22,271 nucleotides of DNA from Prevotellaceae bacterium (lineage in GTDB: Bacteria; Bacteroidota; Bacteroidia; Bacteroidales; Paludibacteraceae). Below the pieces are notes generated by a model. The model saw only the letters and a program-made list of their open reading frames with translations, did not search any database and was not told the DNA's origin. How positions within the stretch are numbered: position 1 is the first letter of the stretch; the number at the start of each line of letters is the position of its first letter. This document shows positions 15,956 through 22,271 of this stretch, piece by piece. The position numbers and the translations under genes were made by a program. The DNA lies in the NCBI GenBank assembly GCA_031255055.1, contig JAIRTG010000109.1, forward strand, positions 1 to 22,271, given 5' to 3'.

Positions 15956-16843
15956 TTATTTATAAAGTTCAACATAAGCATCCGGCAATTGGGGCATTGC
16001 GCCGTGTTGCGTACATACATAAGCCGAAACTTCAACCGCTAATTTGTGCGCGTTGCGGACGGAGTCGCCGTTGAGCAAAGCCACGACAAAAGTTCCGGTA
16101 AAAGAATCGCCTGCGCCTACCGTGTCGGCTACGTGTACTTTGGGCGTGTCGATATACGACGTTTCGTCGGCGGTGAGCACCGAACTTCCAATGGCGCCTT
16201 TGGTAAGGATAACCATTTTTAATGAATAGGTGTCTAAAATCTTTTTGCAAACGGCTTCTTCCGAAAGTCCCTGCCAATCGAATAGTTTGCCCACCGAAAT
16301 AACTTCTTCATCGTTTATTTTCAGAATGTTGCTACGCTGCAATGAGTTTTCTATAATCTCTTTCGTATAAAAATGCTGCCGCAGGTTTATATCGAAAATT
16401 TTCAACGCTGAGGCGGGAACAAGTTCCAACATTTTCAAAATTGTTGTGCGCGAAACCGCGTTGCGCTGCGCCAAAGAGCCGAAACAGACGGCATCACAAG
16501 TCCGCGCCAATTCTTCCGCTTGTTGCGTGAAAGGTATATTGTCCCACGCCACGCTCTCGCAAATTTCGTATTGTGGAACGCCCTTTTCGTCGAGCGTTAC
16601 CTGCACTGTGCCTGTCGGAAAATCGACATTTTCAATCAGAAAATCAAGACGCTTTTCCACCAGAGAATCCAAAATTTCTTTGCCCAACAGGTCGTTGCCT
16701 ATCGCGCTGATTACGTAGCCGTTCAGCCCGAATTGCGAAACGTGATAGGCAAAATTGGCGGGTGCGCCGCCGAGAACTTTTCCCGAAGGCAGCATATCCC
16801 AAAGGATTTCGCCGAGTCCGATTATGTTTTTTTTATTTTCCAT
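15956..16843 (-). CDS. PfkB-family fructokinase
   Basis: This 295-aa sugar kinase should phosphorylate imported fructose with ATP to fructose 6-phosphate in the cytoplasm. The N-terminus reads GLGEILWDMLPSGKVLGGAPANFAYH, typical of bacterial fructokinases in the ribokinase fold. The second PfkB signature, DTVGAGDSFTGTFV, gives catalytic Asp246 with the anion-hole GAG. Length is normal. Only 1 nt separates it from the upstream GH32 stop and 6 nt from the importer, so the three are one operon. Other sugar specificity is possible in principle, but the GH32 neighbours support fructose. Confidence 0.9.
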   Translation of the reverse strand: MENKKNIIGLGEILWDMLPSGKVLGGAPANFAYHVSQFGLNGYVISAIGNDLLGKEILDSLVEKRLDFLIENVDFPTGTVQVTLDEKGVPQYEICESVAWDNIPFTQQAEELARTCDAVCFGSLAQRNAVSRTTILKMLELVPASALKIFDINLRQHFYTKEIIENSLQRSNILKINDEEVISVGKLFDWQGLSEEAVCKKILDTYSLKMVILTKGAIGSSVLTADETSYIDTPKVHVADTVGAGDSFTGTFVVALLNGDSVRNAHKLAVEVSAYVCTQHGAMPQLPDAYVELYK

Positions 16844-16844
16844 T

Positions 16845-18518
16845 TTATTTCCACCTGTTTTTCATTGTAAATACTTCGAGATTTTTGATTTCAAAATCGC
16901 GGTCAGACCAAAAACGAAAACCTTCCGTGTTGTTCGGGTCGGGTCGACGTTCTATGCAGTAGGAGATTCCGCCGTTGTCGAAAAAGACCTGAAAAGTGGT
17001 TTTGTCGATAAAAATTTCCGCATTCACTTCCATTCCTGCAAAATCGTTTTGCGAATAAAATACGCCGTTTAGGGTGTTAAAATTCAAGTTGTAATCAATA
17101 ATATTTTGCCCCGAAAGAGCCAGCGCCCAAAACGTTGCGTGCGATATTTTCACAGTGGCTTTTATCCTCAATGCAGCCTCGTTTGCGTAGGGTTTCAGCA
17201 GTTCATTCGCTTTGTCGGGCGAAAGATTTTTTTCGGAAACAACCAATTTGTCGTTCAGCAAATCAAGTTCCTTCACGGGATTTGCGAAGAGGCGGACGCC
17301 GTTTGGCGTAGTGCGCAGCGTGAGTTCGGTCGGTAGCGACATCTGCCCTTTGAACCGCATACCGGGCTGTTCCACTCTGTCCCAACCGATTTGGATACGT
17401 CGTCCATCCGAAGCGGGAATGTTGTTGAAAGTTTGTGCCGCATACACTGCGCCAAACTCAAACTGCAATTTTCCCGTAAGGGGCGTAAACGTTTTGCCGT
17501 CAAATTTTCCCAAAAAATACGTTCCCGATGCGCCGTACATTACCCACAATTTGTTGGCGGGACTATTGTCAATCGCCAATTCAAAAAGTTCGGGACATTC
17601 CCAAAAACCATCAACGTGGCTCTGATAAGTCCAATCTTTCAGATTTGCGGAGTTGTAAATGGAGTGTCCGTCGCGTTCATTAACCACCAAAACCCACTGT
17701 TTTCCGGGTGCGTACCAAAACACTTTCGGGTCGCGGGTGTCGTGCGAGTTCCACTTTTCCTTGCTGTCAATAACCGGATTGCCTGCGTATTTTGTGAAAG
17801 TACGCCCTTTATCCAAACTATAGGCGAGGCATTGCGTTTCGCGGTCGGGATGGTCGGCGGTGTAGAACACCACGAAAGGCGGATTTTCTTTTGTGCCGAA
17901 ACCCGATGTGTTTTCGTAATCGATTACTGCTGTGCCTGAAAACATCGCGCCGAGTTTGTCGGGGAAAAGCGCATCGCCGAGTTCCGTCCAATGCACCAAA
18001 TCAGCGCTTACGGCGTGTCCCCACGTCATGTTTTCCCATTCGCGTTCAAACGGATTGTGCTGATAGAATAAATGATATTCGCCTTCGTAAAAAATCAAAC
18101 CGTTGGGGTCGTTAATCCAACCGATTTTGGTGGTAAAATGCAGTTGCGGGCGGTTTTCTTCCAGATAGAAATTTTCCGCGCCTTCGGGCTGCTCGCTTTG
18201 GTAAATTTTCGACAAACCAGCGGCATCGCCCTCAAAAGCAATTTTCAACGTTTTGCCTTTGTAGGCGCTCACATTTGCCGCCACCCAATATTCGGGCGTT
18301 TCGGCAAGGCGTATTACAAATGTGCGGTCAATATTTTCGCCAATCGAAAACGACATTTTGCCGCGCTCTGCCTGTTGAGAAACAGGCAGATTTAGGTGAT
18401 TTTCGGTGATTTCGATAGAAATTTTCTGTGCAGTTGCCCGATTGGTTGCCTGATTGCCGCACGAAATCAGCGACAGCGCAACTCCTAAAATGATAAATTT
18501 TAATGTGTGTTTTTGCAT
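16845..18518 (-). CDS. GH32 fructan hydrolase lipoprotein
   Basis: This family 32 glycoside hydrolase cleaves beta-fructosyl linkages (levan, inulin or sucrose). I prefer the ATG at 18518 (557 aa), because it starts a clean lipoprotein signal ending LSLISC; the ATG at 18539 would add MRKKVKF. Residues about 40-110 resemble the DUF4980 domain that precedes GH32 in many Bacteroidota enzymes. The catalytic triad is visible: nucleophile Asp137 (WINDPNG), transition-state Asp263 (HDTRDPKVF) and acid/base Glu307 (WECPELF). A beta-sandwich domain follows (ELTLRTTPNGVRLF ... AEIFIDKTTFQVFFDNGG). Whether it is an exo-fructosidase or an endo-levanase cannot be told by eye. It ends 1 nt before the fructokinase start. 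The 5' end overlaps remnants of a small broken gene. Confidence 0.9.
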   Translation of the reverse strand: MQKHTLKFIILGVALSLISCGNQATNRATAQKISIEITENHLNLPVSQQAERGKMSFSIGENIDRTFVIRLAETPEYWVAANVSAYKGKTLKIAFEGDAAGLSKIYQSEQPEGAENFYLEENRPQLHFTTKIGWINDPNGLIFYEGEYHLFYQHNPFEREWENMTWGHAVSADLVHWTELGDALFPDKLGAMFSGTAVIDYENTSGFGTKENPPFVVFYTADHPDRETQCLAYSLDKGRTFTKYAGNPVIDSKEKWNSHDTRDPKVFWYAPGKQWVLVVNERDGHSIYNSANLKDWTYQSHVDGFWECPELFELAIDNSPANKLWVMYGASGTYFLGKFDGKTFTPLTGKLQFEFGAVYAAQTFNNIPASDGRRIQIGWDRVEQPGMRFKGQMSLPTELTLRTTPNGVRLFANPVKELDLLNDKLVVSEKNLSPDKANELLKPYANEAALRIKATVKISHATFWALALSGQNIIDYNLNFNTLNGVFYSQNDFAGMEVNAEIFIDKTTFQVFFDNGGISYCIERRPDPNNTEGFRFWSDRDFEIKNLEVFTMKNRWK

Positions 18519-18539
18519 AAATTTGACTTTTTTGCGCAT

Positions 18540-18764
18540 TACGCATATAGACGCCGCCTAATAGTAATATCAAAATTGTGGGCAAAGCTCCAACAGGAAC
18601 GGCAGGTGACGGAGGCGGCGGACTAATCCTCAAATTGACGGAAGATGTTTCTTCGGTTTTTTCGCTTTGAAGCCACGTTTTCGTTCTGTCTTTCATGCTG
18701 CAAGGTCAGCAAAAACCGAACTTGCAAGCAACATCGCTATCGCCAAAATGATTGTCTTTTTTAT
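18540..18764 (-). pseudogene. Broken small secreted or membrane protein gene
   Basis: From 18764 the - strand reads ATA AAA AAG, then TIILAIAMLLASSVFADLAA and a TGA at 18695-18693: a good signal peptide without an ATG. One base would change ATA to ATG. The TGA overlaps an ATG (ATGA, 18696) that opens a frame one base back. That frame encodes MKDRTKTWLQSEKTEETSSV, then NLRISPPPPSPAVPVGAL and PTILILLLGGVYMRN, a proline-rich stretch followed by a membrane helix. A signal peptide in one frame and a tail-anchor-like helix in the next suggests one small gene broken by a frameshift and start-codon loss. The second frame stays open into the GH32 gene (to 18328), but that part is probably chance. The family is unknown to me. 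Confidence 0.4.
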
Positions 18765-18782
18765 TATTGTTCGTGTTTTTAT

Positions 18783-18811
18783 GTAGAGGCAAGGGATTGC
18801 CTTGCCTCTAC
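18783..18811. other. Perfect 12-bp hairpin between the DUF4960-like and GH32 genes
   Basis: GTAGAGGCAAGG (18783-18794) pairs with CCTTGCCTCTAC (18800-18811) around a 5-nt loop. It lies 14 nt after the stop of the DUF4960-like gene. No T-run follows on either strand, so it is probably an mRNA 3'-end stabiliser or a dispersed palindromic repeat rather than an intrinsic terminator. It could set different message levels for the surface-binding and hydrolase genes. Confidence 0.7.
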
Positions 18812-18824
18812 CGATTACCGATGA

Positions 18825-21491
18825 TTATCGGATAATTGATTTACTAACTCTAACCACTCCCGACCGATAAATGGATTTAATTAAATAAATTTGGTTACGT
18901 TGCGGTTGTGCTATTTTCATACCCTGCAAATTGTAATATTGCGTTTCTACAACAGCGTCTTTCGCGATGCCCGGCAAAGCCGTAACCACATCCGTTCCGC
19001 CGATATTCAACGAGCTGCGCATCGTTCCGCTTGTATCGCCTTTGTAGGTTACGATAGCTTCAAAGGGTTTAAGGGCGGTTGATAATGTGTTTGCATTTAC
19101 CCTCTCAAAGTTGGCAGGTACGCTGTAATTGTATTGATAATAATCGTTTGCGTCTGGCAATGATGCGGCATTAATTAAATCGGGATTTGCAACCAAATTG
19201 TAACCGTCGGCGATTATAGTTGCGCCTGCGCTGTTCAATGTGGGATTATTTACCGAAGTGAAAGTTACTTCCACCGTGCCGGAAGATATGTTACCACCTT
19301 CAAATCCCCCGTTTGGGACGACAATAACATATCCGATATTTTGACCCAACTCGCCTGCAAACTTGAATTTGTCGGCTGCACCATCGTAAGTAGCGAGGTA
19401 GATATTGTCGGTGGTTGCCAATGAGATGTTGCTTGGTGACGGAACTACATTTTCGCCGTTGTCATGGTCGTAAATTGCGCCGATATAGACGTTTGCGCCT
19501 TGTTTGATGCTGATATTATCTATATCAAACGGGAAGCCGATGGGATACCATTGGTCGGTATCGAAGGTTTTTACGACTTTTACCACACCGTTTACCGTTA
19601 AATTGTTTGCGCCGGTCAGTTGGCTACCGTCGTGGAAAATGATATTGCCGTATCCGGTATAATCGGTTGCCTGACGGGTTTCATCGGCAGGTATTTCCAA
19701 TGTCCTCAATTTCAACTCTTCCAACGCATTATAAGTCAGTTGGCGAATGTTATCGACATAGATGTTTCCGCCGCTTTGATTCCATTCGTAAGTTCCCAAA
19801 CCAACCGTGATTGCTTTACCCTGAAAATCGTTCCACGCATCCCAGCGGGCAATACCTCCACCGTAGTAGTCGCCGATGTTGTCGAACGTTGCCAACGGCG
19901 TAACGCTCAAAACTTCGTACATTTTGGTGTATTTTCCTGTATTTTGATTATTATAGTCTACCATATCGGAATGCCAAGCACAGTTGTGTTTTTCCATCGG
20001 TTTGTTGTTATCAAGCAGCTGATAAACACGGCAATTTTCTACTCCATTAACATCGTTGGTATTGAATGTAATATAATCGGTCATTCCGGCAAAAAGCGGG
20101 TCGAGCGAGTGATTGAAAGTTTGAGGAACAGCGGTTCTTCCGAAATAAGTTTGAATATACGCACCTCCGGATGTGTTATCCATGTGATAACCTCGCGAAT
20201 ATACGGCATCGTTTTGGGGCATACGACCTAAATCGTTGTATAAATATTGCGTTGCGTAATTGGTTGCAAACAGGTTTCCGCCTGCTTTGTACCAATCTAT
20301 AATAGCATTCTTCGCAATGTCCAAATATTCAGAAGGCAAACCGTTGTTGGGTGTCAAGTTATCATTGCCTGTGCCGTCTTTGTCCCACATCAGCCAAATT
20401 GCGTTGTAATTGGCAAGCGTTGTTGCATCCAAACTTGAAAAAGGCAGATAGTCGCCACCGTAACAATTTACAAACCATTCGGCAGCGGCGCGTTCGTCAT
20501 CATCTGTCAATCCTTCAATGGTTGCGGGAATGTGTACAAAAGCCACTTTTTCTGCATTTGCGCCTTTCCATTTGCCCGAAAGTTCATCGAGCGCATTTTT
20601 TGTCAGGCGTTCAATGTTTGCCTGATAAGGATTGTTTTCTTGATGCCATTCGTAATTGCCCAAGCCGATAGTGATGGCTTTCCCTTGATAATCACCCCAC
20701 GCATCCCAACGGGCAATGCCTGCTCCGTAGTAATCGCCGATACCGTCCAGCGTTGCCAAAGGAGTTACTTTCAAAGCTGCATACATTGCGGCGTATTTGC
20801 CGGGGTTGGTATTATTATAACCTTCAAAATCGGAATGCCAAAAACAAATGTGTTTTTCTGTTGACAATTCAGCGTCAACCAACGGAAAAGCAGCACAGTT
20901 GCTGATGCCGTTAAAGGTCATGTTGGAATGTGTCGTGGTAAGTCCTGCAAAAAGCGGGTCTAACGAATGGTTGAATGTTTGAGAAATTTCAGCAACCTCT
21001 CTTCCAAAGAAAGTCTGCATATAACCATAATCGTTCTCGCTAATATTCATTCCTCTGTTGAAAGGATCGGGTACGCGCCCCAAATCATTCACAAGATACT
21101 GATAGGCGAAAGAGGTCAGCAAAAGATTTCCACCTGCTTTGTACCAATCGATAATAGAGGTGCGAACAACATCATCGCCATTCCGACCCCATAAGCCGCT
21201 CGGTAAGTTTGTGCCTGCGCCGCCGTAACCATTACTGTGGTCGTCCATATCATCGTCCATAATCCACAAAGCCGCATAATTGTTGAGAATTGCGGGGTCA
21301 TTGTATACGGTAGAAATCGGCAAATAGTCGCCGCCATACTCACTCACAAGCCACGTTTTGGCTGCTATTTCGTCGTCGTCGTAACAGTCGTCCTGTCCGT
21401 TGATTATTGCAACGCGGGATTGCGCGTTGATATTTACAATGCTTGTTAAAAACATTGCCGTAAAAATTGCAAAAAATAATTTTTTATTCAT
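18825..21491 (-). CDS. Secreted protein with two tandem DUF4960-like domains (probable fructan-binding surface protein)
   Basis: This 888-aa protein has a signal peptide (cleavage about NINA/Q, residue 23) and two homologous units, about residues 26-302 and 314-594. Shared motifs include YGGDYLP, IIDWYKAGGNL, YLVNDLGR or YLYNDLGR, TFNHSLDPLFAG, WHSD, GDYYG.GIARWDAW and QGKAIT.GLG.YEW. The units have a Rossmann/glutamine-amidotransferase-like look (RVAIINGQDD ... AALWIMDDD). I match them to DUF4960, the domain I recall for the levan-binding protein BT1761; that match is from memory. The remaining 290 residues are beta-rich and end in YYNLQGMKIAQPQRNQIYLI, resembling a T9SS sorting tail. The start overlaps the upstream GH32 stop (ATGA), so translation is coupled. 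Sugar binding is inferred from context; an enzymatic role is not excluded. Confidence 0.75.
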   Translation of the reverse strand: MNKKLFFAIFTAMFLTSIVNINAQSRVAIINGQDDCYDDDEIAAKTWLVSEYGGDYLPISTVYNDPAILNNYAALWIMDDDMDDHSNGYGGAGTNLPSGLWGRNGDDVVRTSIIDWYKAGGNLLLTSFAYQYLVNDLGRVPDPFNRGMNISENDYGYMQTFFGREVAEISQTFNHSLDPLFAGLTTTHSNMTFNGISNCAAFPLVDAELSTEKHICFWHSDFEGYNNTNPGKYAAMYAALKVTPLATLDGIGDYYGAGIARWDAWGDYQGKAITIGLGNYEWHQENNPYQANIERLTKNALDELSGKWKGANAEKVAFVHIPATIEGLTDDDERAAAEWFVNCYGGDYLPFSSLDATTLANYNAIWLMWDKDGTGNDNLTPNNGLPSEYLDIAKNAIIDWYKAGGNLFATNYATQYLYNDLGRMPQNDAVYSRGYHMDNTSGGAYIQTYFGRTAVPQTFNHSLDPLFAGMTDYITFNTNDVNGVENCRVYQLLDNNKPMEKHNCAWHSDMVDYNNQNTGKYTKMYEVLSVTPLATFDNIGDYYGGGIARWDAWNDFQGKAITVGLGTYEWNQSGGNIYVDNIRQLTYNALEELKLRTLEIPADETRQATDYTGYGNIIFHDGSQLTGANNLTVNGVVKVVKTFDTDQWYPIGFPFDIDNISIKQGANVYIGAIYDHDNGENVVPSPSNISLATTDNIYLATYDGAADKFKFAGELGQNIGYVIVVPNGGFEGGNISSGTVEVTFTSVNNPTLNSAGATIIADGYNLVANPDLINAASLPDANDYYQYNYSVPANFERVNANTLSTALKPFEAIVTYKGDTSGTMRSSLNIGGTDVVTALPGIAKDAVVETQYYNLQGMKIAQPQRNQIYLIKSIYRSGVVRVSKSIIR

Positions 21492-22271
21492 ACGAGATTA
21501 ATTTTGAATGTTTTGTTTTTACTTCCTGAAATAATATTCAACAAAAATATTCCCGAATCAACATCCGATAAATCAATAATACTTTCCGGATTAATAATTG
21601 GAAATCTTTTTATCAATCGACCGGAAAGATCAAAGAAGCGGGCACTTCCATTTTCTATATTTATAACTTTGAATAGTTTTTTATCGATCTGCTTCAAAGA
21701 TATTTCATCCGAATTGAAATATACGGAAGAAATGCCATTGGTAAAATTTTCGTTCCAGATACTTTTCAACGGAAAAATTTGAACGTCTGCCGTTGCCGCT
21801 CCACCGGTTGCATACATTTCCAAATCGGTGCAGTTTTCGCAGGGGAAAATCATTGCCGTACCCGCTATGCGATAATCGCCGGCAAACACTTCAATCGTAT
21901 TCCTGTCAACAAAAATATGCAGTTCAACATTGCTATTGTCAATATCCGGAATTGCAAACTCGGAACGCTGCAAATATGCCGGAACGTTTCCGCCGAGATG
22001 AGTGCGGTCGATAAAAATTTTCTTGCCTGCTTTTTGATAACCGACAAGCGCGTAATTTTCGTCGCCTTTATGAATTTTAAAGCCCGCTTCCGAGGCTGTC
22101 TTTAACGAAAATTTTACAACAATCTCATACGATTTCGATGCGGAATTATAAACAAAAGAATTATTATCCAACGAACGATTGTTGTCCGAAACGGCATTAG
22201 CGTTATCTCGAAGCGCTTGATATTCAACGAGTGGTTTCTGCTGCAAACGATACTGTCCCGAAGCGGTTTTT
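21488..22271 (-). CDS. GH32 fructan hydrolase with T9SS sorting tail, C-terminal part (cut by window edge)
   Basis: The frame is open to the right edge of the window, giving 260 residues of the C-terminus; the catalytic propeller lies outside. Residues from TASGQYRLQQKPLVEYQALR through VELHIFVDRNTIEVFAGDYR and LEMYATGGAATADVQIFPLK are the GH32 C-terminal beta sandwich. The last 80 residues are a T9SS type A sorting domain (FFDLSGRLIKRF ... LSDVDSGIFLLNIISG). This enzyme should be exported by type IX secretion, unlike the lipoprotein GH32 in the same locus. It overlaps the DUF4960-like gene by 4 nt. Confidence 0.88.
   Translation of the reverse strand, partial: KTASGQYRLQQKPLVEYQALRDNANAVSDNNRSLDNNSFVYNSASKSYEIVVKFSLKTASEAGFKIHKGDENYALVGYQKAGKKIFIDRTHLGGNVPAYLQRSEFAIPDIDNSNVELHIFVDRNTIEVFAGDYRIAGTAMIFPCENCTDLEMYATGGAATADVQIFPLKSIWNENFTNGISSVYFNSDEISLKQIDKKLFKVINIENGSARFFDLSGRLIKRFPIINPESIIDLSDVDSGIFLLNIISGSKNKTFKINLV

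Noticed and set aside
16032..16277. Small - strand frame inside the fructokinase gene
   Set aside because: It is an out-of-frame shadow of the kinase, arginine-rich with no domain signal.
18328..18539. Continuation of the small frame into the GH32 gene as a genuine 122-aa protein
   Set aside because: This part overlaps the GH32 signal peptide and N-terminal domain in another frame, and its translation has no recognisable pattern after the membrane helix.

Overview
The window is from a Bacteroidota chromosome, most likely order Bacteroidales. It has a SusC/SusD pair, a hybrid two-component regulator (sensor kinase, receiver and AraC domain in one chain), lipoproteins with Bacteroidota-style lipoboxes, promoters of the TTTG / TAnnTTTG type, and enzymes ending in type IX secretion (T9SS) sorting domains. 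The T9SS tails argue against Bacteroides itself and for a T9SS-positive relative (Tannerella-, Porphyromonas-, Dysgonomonas- or Paludibacter-like). I cannot name the genus from sequence alone.

Left part (1-8817, + strand): a four-gene polysaccharide utilization operon, SusC (438-3635), SusD (3657-5711), a DUF3823-like lipoprotein (5730-6461) and a GH43-CBM6-trefoil-T9SS enzyme (6537-8651). The gene set points to an arabinose- or xylose-containing glycan. No regulator for it is in the window. The operon sits between two mirror-image compound repeats (146-310 and 8648-8817), each made of a GC-rich hairpin element, a pyrimidine tract and copies of the heptamer TCACTAA. A run of 16 perfect heptamers lies outside the left arm.

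Middle (8818-10554): a GC-rich tract, a roughly 108-bp MITE-like element, and a lone lipoprotein with a glycogen/starch-binding (CBM48-type) domain. That lipoprotein looks like the front half of a GH13 amylase without its catalytic half. It has a recognisable promoter with a 13-bp direct repeat just upstream. Base composition becomes visibly more AT-rich near 10240, within a stretch holding a broken small reading frame.

Right part (10555-22271, - strand): a fructan utilization locus. In transcription order it has a GH32 with a T9SS tail (cut by the window edge), an 888-aa protein with two tandem copies of a DUF4960-like domain, a lipoprotein GH32, a PfkB fructokinase and an FHS/FucP-type sugar importer. 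An AAA/DUF4143 ATPase with a four-copy 23-bp repeat array at its promoter follows, then a hybrid two-component regulator with a periplasmic sugar-binding sensor. Apart from the ATPase, gene content and order closely resemble the levan/fructan locus of Bacteroides thetaiotaomicron (BT1754-BT1765), from memory. Inferred working: surface GH32 enzymes and the DUF4960-like protein bind and cut fructan, FucP-type import and fructokinase give fructose 6-phosphate, and periplasmic fructose signals through the hybrid regulator. The SusC/SusD pair expected for this locus is not in the window and should lie beyond the right edge.
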